A stretch of DNA of 64,000 nucleotides from Phytophthora colocasiae (taxonomy: Eukaryota > Oomycota > Peronosporomycetes > Peronosporales > Peronosporaceae), in contig JAGKQI010000067.1 in NCBI GenBank assembly GCA_018806915.1, positions 186,001-250,000 on the forward strand, read 5' to 3'. The notes below the pieces were generated by a model. That model made no database searches. It was not told the DNA's origin and saw only the letters and a list, made by a program, of their open reading frames with translations. Within the stretch, counting starts at the first letter, position 1, and each line of letters starts with the position of its first letter. This document shows, piece after piece, positions 40,556-51,028 of the stretch. Made by a program: the position numbers and the translations under genes.

Positions 40556-41839
40556 ATGCCGTTGTTCCTCGCGAACCTGGCCATGTCCAGCTACTTCCTG
40601 GCACTTTGTTACGTGCTGATCACTGCTATGACGGTTAATAAGTACATGGAGGTGCGGGGTGTGCTCAAACGTCATCAGCACACGACGTGGAGCACTGTGC
40701 AGCTACTCATTTTAAGTGTAGCACTGGGTTCCTTCTTCCGATCGGCCACGTTCTCGACACTCTGCATCTTAGACTCGCAGGCTACTGATCTCCCCACTGG
40801 GATCACCGGCAATAATCCATGGAAGCGAGGAAGCATCCCACCAGGTTTTGGTGAAGAAGATGGGGATGGAGCAACAAGGGGCAAGGCAGGGAGCCACGCA
40901 CAGGCGGAGCTGGACTTTTACAACAAAGTGGTTGCCGTGCTATTCAATCTACCAGATTTCCTCTTCGTGTCGTCTTATTTGCTGCTGGTTTTGGTGTGGG
41001 CTGAAACCTTTCAGTCGGTAAGGGATGCGAATTGGTTTGGAGCTGGAAGTCAATGTCTGACGATGTTTACCTATCTACAGTCACGACGCCATTGGTTCTC
41101 TGCAGCAGTATTTAGACGGAAGTGGATGATATTCTACTTAGTATTCAATGGTGGACTGTACCTGACGCAATTGGTGCTGTATGCGAGTCTGTTCCTGTAT
41201 GACAAGGACGGAATCTTTGATGACGAGAACCAAGACCGCCTCAGTGTCGTACGTCAGCTATGGTGGTTATTGATCTACATTGGTTGGCTCACGAACTATA
41301 TGCACAGATTCCTGCGATGATCTTCTATTTGGTTGCTGCGGCAGATTTGTTTTTGCCGATCATCATTTTCTCGACCTGGCTATACTTGACATTGTCACTG
41401 TCGGGGTTTCCATTTAAGTCACAGTCAGCAAAGCTTCGACTTCAACAAGTTGGCCGGCTTGTCATGGCCTGGAGCTTTGGGCGTATCTTATACAGCGTTA
41501 TGACATTGCTGACATTTACCAAGGTACAGTAAATGATACCAAATCTTGGTTCTTAAAATGGTGATAACGGATGTGCTCATTTGGACTGTGTGTACAGGGT
41601 TGGTTTAATGTGCATCGCGAAAATGCCTCGGTGGGTGTAGTTTAAAAAAGTCTACCCAATTATCTTTCTGAGAGCTGATGTTGTGGGTGGTGCAACAGAC
41701 ACAGGCAATGCTTCTCGTCGTCGTGTTTTTTGCCGCAGAACTGATACCTATCTATTTGACTCTGGACAAACGTTTGCTCGCAATGCTATCCGTGGAGAAT
41801 TATGAGTCACTGCTAGAAAGCGCTGAAATCTATCGTTAG
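40556..41839 (+). CDS. THH1/TOM1-like multi-pass membrane protein, four exons with one break
   Basis: Start ATG 40556 (MPLFLANLAMSSYF). The first open frame gives hydrophobic helices (YFLALCYVLITAM, FLFVSSYLLLVLVWAETF) up to about 41320. The next, in another phase, continues from about 41300 with IPAMIFYLVAAADLFL and RLVMAWSFGRILYSV to 41523. GT-AG introns 41524-41597 and 41632-41698 then join GWFNVHRENAS and TQAMLLVVVFFAAELIPIYL, ending at TAG 41839. WAETF, GFPFKSQSAKLR and the seven-helix layout resemble the THH1/TOM1/TOM3 family. The phase change near 41290-41320 has no credible intron (only a 25-bp GT-AG candidate), so a frameshift, an unusual splice or a sequence error must be invoked. 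Confidence 0.6.
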
Positions 41840-41966
41840 TTATCGCCGACTAAGCGATATTTATGGATAAATTTATCCAATCTCGAGGTGAACAGCTCGG
41901 GGTGAACTCCCAAAATAAAGTGAAGCCTTTGAATGACATGCAAAACATTGCAACACTCCTCACAAA

Positions 41967-43509
41967 ATGTATCAAGGAAGCAAAATGCTTGATCAAATTC
42001 AGTCGTGGGAACGAGATATCCATGCTGCAATCGACAAGGTCCAGGTAAAGTTCACTCGTCGAGGAAGGGTATGGTTAAGATCATTTAAGTTGAGTGTTCA
42101 TGATAGACGATATCCCAGAAAGAGAAAAGTTTGCTCCAGTTGCATCTTGAAACACATCCGGTATTGTACAATATGCCTTCCAATTTGGAATTGGTCTGAC
42201 ACAAGTATATCATAGCTCCCCTTCCAACCATCTCCAGTTCTCGTGACTTTACTTAAAAACGACCGTCGCCGACGAAGCGAGCTTGATTCATCGTCTACAC
42301 AAACTAAATTGCAACGAAAAAGTGCCGACTACCTTGAACGCAAGGTAACACTGTGATTTTGTGAAATCATCGACTTGATGACAGCTTTTGAATTGCACAG
42401 ATTGAATCAGAGATGCGCCAACATTATGAGCTTCAAAATGTTAAAAACTGTGGCAAATGGAAACAATTCCATCTCCGAGTATCTGAAGCGCGACATCTCC
42501 TAGCTTCTGGGATTGAGCGTGACTATCGTGAATTTTGCCGGCAACTTCAGATCCCATCCGACAAATTGGCCCAGCCAGCAATGCAACACCAAGACGGAGA
42601 TAACCAGCAAAACGAGTTTTTCCCTTGTTTGGCTTCTGATGATAATATTTCGACAATGCCAGTTGAGGACACTCTGCAGTTGCATTTGGCCCAGGAATGG
42701 GTTTACCAAGACCGCTTCAATATCCAAGAAGCTTTTACGAACCAAACCAAGAAACATCAGGAAGACTTGGATGTATTTCTTGACCAACAGGAAACGGAGT
42801 TTTTGAAAAAGCGTGAGAAGGTCCTAAACCAACAGTGCATGAAGTCAGGAACCGAGTCGGAACCCAAAAGTGTTTCCTACAATAAGGCCAACTCGCAGTT
42901 TCTGAACAATGTTAAGCGGGGTATGCTACTCCGAACTGAACCATCTTTAAGTATTGAGCTAGAAGAAAGATTAACATCGTCGGGGTCGAAACCAAGGTCT
43001 AGCTTGCGACATAGTCGAAGCGATGTCACTGACGAAGTCCAAGACAAACTGGACAAACTTCAGAGACAGCTACAAGCTCGCAAAGAGGTCAACTTTCTTG
43101 CTCATTACTTTGACAATCTGTACCTTAATTTTGCTGATGGTTTCCAGGCTGCTGAAGCCAAACACAAGGAGGACATGCTGTGGATCGGGCGGAAGTGTGC
43201 TCACCTGTTCGCCCAGCTAGATAGTAAGGAAACCGAGGCAAAAGTTGTTGCAATGATGCTTGAAGAGGAGATCACACAAAATGCCTTGCTCCACCATCGA
43301 CTTTCCGATATAGTGTAAGTCTCCTTTACCTACGCTTTTCTCGTGGTATCCTAACGACATACCTTGATGGAAAACGCAGGAGCACCCTCAAGAAACAATG
43401 CCATCAGCAAAAAAACGATATGAAGGGCAGTAAGTTGCCTCGACTGTCTAGCGCGAGTTCAGATGAGCATTTACTAGTATCTTTTAGCGAAAAGAAAAAC
43501 ACCAAGTAA
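41967..43509 (+). CDS. Unrecognised coiled-coil protein, five exons
   Basis: Proposed exons: 41967-42044, 42107-42160, 42216-42344, 42401-43314 and 43380-43509. They splice in phase with GT-AG ends, from MYQGSKMLDQIQSW through TISQKEKSLLQLHL, LPFQPSPVLVTLLK, IESEMRQHYELQNV and STLKKQCHQQK to the stop. The long fourth exon is dominated by charged heptad-like helices (DEVQDKLDKLQRQLQARK, FLDQQETEFLKKRE). No known domain is recognised. The 5' end is uncertain: another open frame begins at 41863 on the same strand and an upstream exon cannot be excluded. It starts about 130 bp after the THH1-like gene on the same strand. A structural role is likely but unproven. Confidence 0.6.
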
Positions 43510-43743
43510 CATCATAGCATACAGCTAAACAGAAAGTAAATTATAAGCGTGCTTGAGTGGGGTGTGGGTACAGCTTCGACTGGTGATCCGCGCGGTAGCC
43601 CAAACGCTGCCAAACGAAAAGACGAGCATATGCTTAGCTGTTCTGATCCTGGACGACACGCAGGGTAGTTGTACTTCTTGCCTTTCTGCCGTCATCCTTC
43701 GGCGTTTAAACGAACTCCCAATTGAGCGTTTGGAGTTGAGGAG

Positions 43744-44998
43744 CTAGGCTGCTGCAAAGTCGAACATGGGGCGAATGACCAGCGATTCCCAATCCACAAG
43801 CTGGAAGTAAGATTCAAGCATAGGCAAGCGGTTGCCCGCAACAGCAGAAGTGCTGCCGTACTTGCCGCGAATGGAGATATCGAACCCACCCTGTGCATCC
43901 ACACGCCGTGTAAACTTCCACATGAAACACTCGTCAGTCCACACCAGGTGCTGCGCGTCATTTGTAGGCGGCACGACAGACTTGCTGATGATAGCAAAAG
44001 TGTCCTTATCAATCGAAATGCGGCACACAAGAGTCATCGCATGGCGTGGGAAGCTCTCACCAATAAACTGGTGAATGTTGCGCGTCAGATGCATGTTGTC
44101 GTTCAACTTTTTCAAAATCTGAAAAGAAAAACACGAATGTCAGCAAAAAAAAAGCTTCATCTCCTACACGATCCACTACGTACGCAGAACTTGCTTCGCC
44201 GGCGATGTAGCAACTCCTGCTTGGCCTCGTCGTGAAACATTGCCCACGTTTCGTTAAAGACACGAGCCATGTCCTCACCCAAAAAACTCTTCTCGGAGAA
44301 CGTGTGCATGTACATGGACTTGGACTCGCGTTTGGTCTGCCAGCCCATATAGGCGGAGGCTTCTCCGCTAACTTGATACTCCATCATCTCTATAAAAGCC
44401 TCTCTGGACGTCTTCTCCAGCTCCTCGTCGGGAGGATACTTGACGTTTTTCATAAACTGGATGCTATCGGTCGACGGCTAATAACAAAAAGCAAAGGAAA
44501 CCAGCATCAATCTCTGTAACAATAGTACACTTTTCTGCAGTGCACGCACCGGCATGGCCTGCTGAATCTTCTCAGCAAAGCGTTGACGCTTGCGGTTCTC
44601 ACTGAGTAGGAACTCCTTCTGGCGACGAAGACACTTGGTGAGCTCCATGACCTCCACGTACTTCTCAATCTTGCTGGAGCGTTCCAGCGGTAGGTTCGAC
44701 TTGTCCTGGTTAGCGCGGGCAGCGATGCGGCTAGCTAGCACATTCTCCAAACGGACAATCTCCGTCCGCATCTGCTCATTATCAGCCTGCTAACGTGGAT
44801 AATAAGGGAGAATGTCAGGATAAAGTTCCTTACTTGAAAAGACAATTGCAGCTGAAAAAAACGTACGCCGGCCGAGTTCTTGGAATAGGGGCGCGTGGCC
44901 AGACTGCCACCGTTAACAGAGCCCTCGTAGTCATCGCTGCCGTTGCTGCCCAGCAGCGTAAGCGCGTACTGGTCATTGCCGCTGAGGTCTAGCGCCAT
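43744..44998 (-). CDS. Unrecognised four-exon gene with a basic/coiled segment
   Basis: Exons on the minus strand, from the 5' end: 44867-44998, 44550-44789, 44184-44477 and 43744-44118. All junctions are GT-AG and phase 0. The 346-aa protein starts MALDLSGNDQYALTL, has a charged helix in exon 2 (QADNEQMRTEIVRLENVLASR and ELTKCLRRQKEFLLSEN), then a compact alpha/beta region (YPPDEELEKTSREAFIEMM, SMYMHTFSEKSFLGED, NIHQFIGESFPRHAM, FDISIRGKYGS), ending VIRPMFDFAAA. The helix and the following START-like look recall oomycete bZIP-like or M96-type proteins, but I cannot assign it. Function unknown. Confidence 0.7.
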
Positions 44999-45494
44999 CG
45001 TTGTTGAGGATGGCGGGACCGCGAACGCTTCCTGTGCTTCGTCGACCTGGTCTCTTGTCTCCTCTCCCCAACTTCTGAGCCCATGGGGCTCAAGCCTGTG
45101 ATAACGTATATTGTTTTAGTAACAAATAAACTGATTGCAATTATCCAAATCGTAAAGATTAATTATACTATTTTTAAATTACATCAACCTGCATTATATA
45201 ATATTTTCAAGGTAACATTGCGTTTTATTACACTGGCTCTGTAGTGTTTCGCACACTATTTCATGTGACTCACCTTGCTATTATGTCCACCACACCACAG
45301 TTCAGCCTCCAGATTTGTCCATCTCCTTTGCTTGTCGCCCCGTCTGTGTCGATTCGAAAAGTCCTCAGAGGACGCGCACTCACGTCACTCAGCAAGTTGG
45401 AGGCGCGAGCCAACGAGCCCAGCTAGGAAGTGTTTCTCGCTCTCTTGCACCTTCAGCAGTGTCTCTATATAAACGTTGCTGTATCCAGAAGAAT
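44999..45494. other. Divergent intergenic region
   Basis: About 500 bp between a minus-strand and a plus-strand gene, therefore likely to hold both promoters. AT-rich in the middle (45105-45240). Short frames at 45244-45426 and 45275-45472 overlap each other and are probably not coding. Confidence 0.5.
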
Positions 45495-46511
45495 GGGTGA
45501 TGAGAAGAAGAAAACGTCGCGGTCTCCAGTGGCCGCAGCAGTTTATGGCGGTGGGTTTTTTACTCTTTTAAGAGACGACAGCTTCAACATCCAATAGTTA
45601 CTTGCTTGCCGCCGACTAACTCGTTCATTTGCTCTAAAAGGACATGTAGACAGTAGTGACGTCCGCAAATTGGAGAGCGCCACGCCACTGGGCACAGAGG
45701 TCGAGTGGGATCCGTACATCCAGCGCAAACAGCTCGGTGTTGGCTTACAACCCATCGTGGTACGTTCTCACTGAGAACAAACTTCTCAATATCTCGCTTC
45801 ATTTCCAGCAGCATGGATATTCACGTTATTACGGATGCAGGGAGTGTTGCGCAATGACCGAACGCCGTTGAATACGCCATACACGCCCCAGCTCATGAAG
45901 CTGCACTTGAAGCGGCATGAAGAATACGATGAACGTTGTGAGTACGCGGAACGCCCTGGTAAGCAGCTCGTGACGACAGTTAAGTCCAAGATTGTCCTTG
46001 TAATGCAGCCAGTACACAAGATTCGGTACGTGTCGTCGACGTGGAGGAGTATATGTAAAGCTGACAAAGACTTGCTGAGCAGGTCTGCAGTAGAGCGCGT
46101 GGTAGCTGTTATCGTCCCGAGATTCGTTGAGGACACTACAGTTTTTGTAAAGGTTTGTCTCTCTTTTCATGAAAAGGAGATCTCCTGCAGTTACTGACAC
46201 TCTTATTTGATGTCTAGCTGCGTCCATGGGTCGTGTGGCATTTTACAGCCGTGGTGTGTGTGCCGTTCGTCATGCTGTTAAGCCCAATGCTAATTGCTCT
46301 CAGTATCTGCACGTCGCCAATTTGGATTTCTGGCATCGCGGTGTTATTCGTTCGGCTGCTCATGCGGAGTCACCCTCCTATTGAAGATGAATTCAGTCCA
46401 GATCCTGAAGAAGAAGACGATGAAGAAGAAGAAACGAGTCCGCACCATCCTAACTATATGTACCGGCGTGCGCATTTAACTAACGGCCACGGCCAGCGAG
46501 GATACGGCTAA
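45495..46511 (+). CDS. Unrecognised membrane protein with an acidic tail, four exons
   Basis: Proposed exons: 45495-45550, 45641-45760 (approximate right end), 45841-46152 and 46218-46511, with GT-AG introns. The protein begins MGDEKKKTSRSP, runs through TEVEWDPYIQRKQLGVG, LMKLHLKRHEEYDERC and RSAVERVVAVIVPRF, and ends with two hydrophobic segments (VVCVPFVMLLSPMLIALS; IWISGIAVLFVRLLM) followed by a stretch of Asp/Glu (EEEDDEEEE) and His/Asn/Tyr residues. The C-terminal anchor and cytosolic acidic tail suggest an ER or vesicle membrane protein; no family recognised. Exon 3 is open for its full length but could contain another intron. Confidence 0.6.
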
Positions 46512-46641
46512 ACTGCTGGGCCTGGGCCTTGCCCAGATCAGCAGCCCTAGTTGTTAGTGATTTATTCTTCTCGTAGTTTTTTTTTAATGAAGTTGTTTCT
46601 TTGAAATGTGGCTGTGAGCTCCCTTTACTGATGTTTCTCAG

Positions 46642-48310
46642 TTAGACTGAGCTTATGGTTACGAGTACTGCGCCAATCACTGCCACTGCAACTCCAAAGA
46701 AAAACTCCTTGGTGAACTCGAAGGTTTGCACGTGCACTGGCGTCGACGTTCTGCTGCTCATCGAAGACTCAAGCACATCGACGACCTCATCTAGCTCAAT
46801 CGGATCTACATCTGATGGTGTGGCGGTTGTCTCTGTGATGGCTGCAGTGGGCTCGATCGGATAAGCTTCGTCGTCGAAGTGGAGATGCACATCTAACATC
46901 GATCCGAGGAAGTCCGTGATGGGAACTTCGTCAATTGAGCGGCCCAAAATGTCGGTTCGATAATCAGGTGTCGACAGAAGCATCTTCGGGTCGTAGAAAT
47001 TGAAGAGATCACCAAGGGTTCCGTTCCGGATGGAGTCGCCGACCTTCATGCGCTGCAGGTAGTCCAGCGTCGAGAAGGTGAAGCGGTCGATGACCGAGAG
47101 ACCAAGCTGGATTAACACGTCACTAGTCAACACCTCAACAGCTCGAACCATACGTCAAACAAAATAAACAAACCTCGAAGTCGGAATGGTGGGCGTACGA
47201 GTTCTCGCCTGTCTGCGAACTGCCGATGGTCACCACCTTCGGAGACTCCAGCGCATTGGACAGCGAGCCTGCCTGGCATGTGTCAACCATGAAGAAGATT
47301 TCATTGTACCTGCAAGACGAATGACCATCAGCTTGTGTAACCTCACAGTCTGCACCATGAAGCACGCACCGCTTCTTCACGTGCATCTCCTGGATAGAGT
47401 CAGCGAGGTCCTGGCTCGACATCTCTTCAAAGTCCTGGCGCAGGCCGACGCACGTCAGACACGTTGGGCTTCATTAAGGATAACGCACGCACCTGGAACT
47501 TCAGGAATCCATCACCGCCGTGACCTGACATGTAAAGCTACAGTAGAGCAACATGAGCGAAAGGGACTGTGGCAAGCAACGATAAGCCAAGAATCGTACG
47601 AAAATGTTGCTGTTCTCATCCGTGTCGAGCTTCTTTGATGCTGGCGTTCCAGGCTCATGGCGGCCTGTAAGGCATAACGTTAATTTCCTTGTAATTCCAG
47701 TATATTTCTGCCAGAACGCACCTGTCAGGACAGTGATGAAGTTGGCCACTGAGACCTCCGAGCCGCGGTAGTCTACCTCGACGTTCTTCCCATAGCTGGA
47801 TATAACAATGCAAGCAGTTGTTAAAGCCAGCAGACCAGTAGCTGTAAGGAGGAAATGCGTACAGGTTAATCTTCTGCGTTCGGCTGTTGAACACTTGGCC
47901 TGGGAAGCAATTGCGAGCATTGCACGGCATTTGGTCCGCCAACATCAGGATGATCTAGCACAGCCACGGCAACAGGGAGATTCCACATCGTCAGTCTTCG
48001 GACTGGCGTCTGTAAGTGCAACTTGTTCATCTTCTGACCTGACTATCCGGGATACCGAGACGTTTAACCGAGTGGTAGAGCGACAAGGCATTGGCAATGT
48101 GTCTGTAGTTACTCCAGAAGCGAGACGTATCCACCTACATGGCAAGCAGTTTGCAAACACCTGTACAGTTAATGACCGCAGTCCAAACTTTCCGTGCTTT
48201 GCACTTACGATCACCGCCCAGTTGTTTGTGTGCCGTTGGTATTCCTCACCGGAAACGCAGCTCAGCGCCAGCAGTAGCGGCGCCAACAGTGCGAACGTCC
48301 GTCGCGTCAT
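46642..48310 (-). CDS. GPI8: GPI transamidase catalytic subunit (PIG-K/GPI8), nine exons
   Basis: Exons from the 5' end: 48209-48310, 48039-48134, 47863-47954, 47722-47795, 47600-47664, 47493-47537, 47370-47434, 47174-47309 and 46642-47106. All introns are GT-AG and in phase, giving about 379 aa. A signal peptide ([16 protein letters not shown]) is followed by [65 protein letters not shown] (catalytic His) and [13 protein letters not shown] (catalytic Cys), with a C-terminal membrane anchor ([17 protein letters not shown]). The protein is the caspase-like protease of the ER-lumenal complex that replaces a C-terminal signal with a GPI anchor. Divergent from the TFIIH p62 gene. Confidence 0.93.
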
Positions 48311-48456
48311 TCTCCGTCAAACGCAATAATGCGGTCAGATCGTGATATCATCAATCAAAGGTATTATGACTTCGTAGGAGGACTTGCATACAGCATACAT
48401 ACTGCCAGCATGCTGTTTGGGAGGCTGCTGCTGCCTACTTTTAAATCCTTGTGAAG
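48311..48456. promoter_or_regulatory. Short bidirectional promoter region
   Basis: Only 146 bp separate the GPI8 start codon (48310, minus) from the TFIIH p62 start codon (48457, plus). No TATA box stands out. The two genes probably share regulatory sequence. Confidence 0.6.
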
Positions 48457-50115
48457 ATGTCGGAGGCTCTGGTGGCGCTTGTGCGCGTCAAGAAGCGCGA
48501 TGGACGCGCTGATTTCTCGCTCAAGGGGATGCGCTGGGTCGCTGAGGCGTCTCCCGAGACGCCTACGGGCCAGCACCCGCCTATCATCGTTCCCTGGAGC
48601 ACCGTACAGGACCAGCAGGTCTCGTCGCTCTCAAGCCCCAAAGCCATGATCCGCCTGCGTCTTGCACACAATTCGACACTCGTACTGGAGTTTGTGGCAG
48701 AGTCTGGGAGCTTGGAAGAAGCGTTTGAGGTGCGCGAACAGGCTAAGGAGTTTATAGCACAGCGACTGCGAGAGAACGGAGCCAAAGGGACGCGCTCTAA
48801 TGCTGCAGCGCTGTGTAACCCTACGGAAATTAAGCAGCGTGCAGCGTTGCTAGCTGCTAACCCGGCGCTCAAGCGGCAACACACAGAGATGGTGAATGAT
48901 GGTCTTATATCGGAGGAGGATTTCTGGGCAAGCCGCCGGCATTTAATAGCCGGAGAAGCCAGCAAGCGACAGAAGACTGGCAAGACATCAGCGATTCTGA
49001 CGGACCTGGCAGCTGACAATGATACTGGCGGCAATGTGGTCAAATACAACTTAAATGCGGAGGTGATCCACCAGATCTTTATTCAGTACCCAGCTGTGTA
49101 CATGGCCTACCAAGGACAAGTTCCTGACAAGATGACGGAGACGGAGTTCTGGGGAGCGTTCTTCAAGTCTAAGTACTTCCATCGGGATAGGAAAGCTGGA
49201 CACGAGGATATGTTTACGAAGTACGAGGAGAAGGAGAAAGAACAGTCGAAGGGTGTGAGCATTGACCCTCGTGGTATTGTCGATCCTTTGATCGATCTCA
49301 CGACAACAGAGGAAGATGCAGCTGTGCACCATGCAAAAAGACACATTACAGAGAAGGAGAACCCGTCCAGTATTACCATTGCAAAGTTCAACCGCCATGG
49401 TGCATACGTGCTAGACCCGGCACATGCGGGGAAGCTCAAGCAGCAGAAAGCCGGAAAAGGTGTGGCTCAGCAAACATTGCCGCAGAAAAAGAAGGCTAAT
49501 GCGGGTTATCACGACAACTTGGAAGATGCTACGCTGCTGAATGACCTTCAGGATAAAGCCCCACCGCCGTACAATCCGCTTACGTTAGAAGACGAGTCGC
49601 GCTACTTCCAGCATGCTGAGAAGGGCACTGCTGCTGATGGTAATGGAACTGGCCGGTTGTCGCTTTCTGATGCAGCACAAGTGTTCCAAGCAGCTTGCAA
49701 GGCCCCAATCAAATTAGAGAACGCCTACCCGACATCTCAGACGTGTTTCAACGTGCTGGCTGAAGTCGTTGCGTGCTCAGACTCTACCAGCGATTCAGCT
49801 TCCGCCTCATCGGCTGCAAACCTGGCGAGCGGTGCTTTGGCTGCAGAATATATCCCGAACGAGTTCAAGAAGCAAGTGTACAACCAGTTCCACGACGTGT
49901 GTGAATTGTTGCGGCACTTCCTCTCGTTCAAGGCCAAGGTAGCTGAAGGTGGAGGTCCAGAAGCGCAACGTAAGCTCAACAAAATCGTGGAGAAGATGGG
50001 ATCCAAATACGATGAACTGGTAAAGTTGCGTGAGTCACTGCCGCCCCACGAGAAGAATCTGCTGGCTCCGCTGCTCAAACCTTTCGACGATCAGCTCAAC
50101 TTGGCCTTTATCTAA
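48457..50115 (+). CDS. GTF2H1: TFIIH subunit p62/TFB1-like
   Basis: Intact single-exon protein of about 552 aa. The chosen start MSEALVALVRVKKRDG is the first ATG; a GTG six bases upstream is less likely. Residues 1-115 have the PH-like fold (ADFSLKGMRWV, PIIVPWSTVQDQQ, RLRLAHNSTLVLEFV). BSD-type helices follow: ISEEDFWASRRHLI and MTETEFWGAFFKSKYFHRD. Beyond these are the conserved GVSIDPRGIVDPLIDL and a helical C-terminus (LRHFLSFKAKVAEGG). The p62 subunit belongs to the TFIIH core that opens DNA in transcription initiation and nucleotide excision repair. Length agrees with family members. Confidence 0.88.
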   Translation: MSEALVALVRVKKRDGRADFSLKGMRWVAEASPETPTGQHPPIIVPWSTVQDQQVSSLSSPKAMIRLRLAHNSTLVLEFVAESGSLEEAFEVREQAKEFIAQRLRENGAKGTRSNAAALCNPTEIKQRAALLAANPALKRQHTEMVNDGLISEEDFWASRRHLIAGEASKRQKTGKTSAILTDLAADNDTGGNVVKYNLNAEVIHQIFIQYPAVYMAYQGQVPDKMTETEFWGAFFKSKYFHRDRKAGHEDMFTKYEEKEKEQSKGVSIDPRGIVDPLIDLTTTEEDAAVHHAKRHITEKENPSSITIAKFNRHGAYVLDPAHAGKLKQQKAGKGVAQQTLPQKKKANAGYHDNLEDATLLNDLQDKAPPPYNPLTLEDESRYFQHAEKGTAADGNGTGRLSLSDAAQVFQAACKAPIKLENAYPTSQTCFNVLAEVVACSDSTSDSASASSAANLASGALAAEYIPNEFKKQVYNQFHDVCELLRHFLSFKAKVAEGGGPEAQRKLNKIVEKMGSKYDELVKLRESLPPHEKNLLAPLLKPFDDQLNLAFI

Positions 50116-50193
50116 CTAAGTCTTTAGTCTTCCGTAATTGCAATATTTGCATTAAGCAAAATACACCGATAGAGAATCTGTATTGCAAGCAGC

Positions 50194-50997
50194 ATGGAAT
50201 CGATGATGCCCAACGACCGCTTTGCAGCAGCTATGGAAGGCACCAGCGTCTCCTCCAATGAACCACAAGTGCCGTCTCCATCTACAACGTCTTCAACGTG
50301 CGCATTGGTGCCGTTCTCCTTCCGGAATCCTTTCCATGACGCGCTGCGTGACACCACTCGTTGGTTCCCTATCGCTGGAAAACGCATTCGTATCGATCAA
50401 GCTTGGGAGAGTGATGGCAAGGGTGGGACGGCACTAGGCTTCGGCGCTTCGGTATATGACGCTGCCATTGCACTTTCACTGTATTTAGCATCCCATCGAG
50501 AATTAGTGGAAGGAAACAGCGTCATCGAATTGGGCTGCGGACCGGGGCTTGTTGGAGTTGTCGCTGCGCACTTGGAGCCCAAGAGCGTCGTCATCACCGA
50601 TGGGGATCCAGCATCTGTGGCGCTTACCCAGCGCAATATCCAAGCGAACAGTATTTCGGGAGAGGTGTGTACCGCTGAAGAGTACCTTTGGGGCGACTTG
50701 GAGCATCATCTTGTCCCGAAACTTGGTGGGCTTGAACACTACGACGTGATTCTAGGTGCCGATATTGTGGCATGCCCATACGCTTCGGCATTCGACGGAT
50801 TGATGAAGTCCCTTCAAGAAATGGCTGGACCCGAGACGCTCGTGTTGCTCGCATACAAAAAGCGGCAAAACTCGGAAGATAAGTTCTTCGAAAAGTTAGA
50901 GAAGGTCTTTGCAATTGATCAAGTTGGACATTCAGAACTACACCCAGACTTCCAGGACAGCGACATTGTGATCTTCCAGGCACGGCTTAAGAAATAG
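50194..50997 (+). CDS. METTL21/PF10294-type protein lysine methyltransferase-like
   Basis: Intact 267-aa protein. An N-terminal disordered segment is followed by RIRIDQAWESDGKGGTALGFGASVYDAAIALSLYL in pieces, then motif I VIELGCGPGLVGVVAA (SAM-binding loop), VITDGDPASVALTQ, and LEHYDVILGADIVACPYA. This layout is the non-histone lysine methyltransferase family (METTL21, EEF-KMT). Motif post-II is GADIVAC, where members often have DxxY, so substrate choice is open. The downstream gene is convergent. Confidence 0.78.
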   Translation: MESMMPNDRFAAAMEGTSVSSNEPQVPSPSTTSSTCALVPFSFRNPFHDALRDTTRWFPIAGKRIRIDQAWESDGKGGTALGFGASVYDAAIALSLYLASHRELVEGNSVIELGCGPGLVGVVAAHLEPKSVVITDGDPASVALTQRNIQANSISGEVCTAEEYLWGDLEHHLVPKLGGLEHYDVILGADIVACPYASAFDGLMKSLQEMAGPETLVLLAYKKRQNSEDKFFEKLEKVFAIDQVGHSELHPDFQDSDIVIFQARLKK

Positions 50998-51028
50998 TTC
51001 CGAGCAATAAGGTCTATTCGTCTGTTGT

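Noticed and set aside
47808..48329. 173-aa plus-strand ORF
   Set aside because: Antisense to exons 1-3 of the GPI8 gene.
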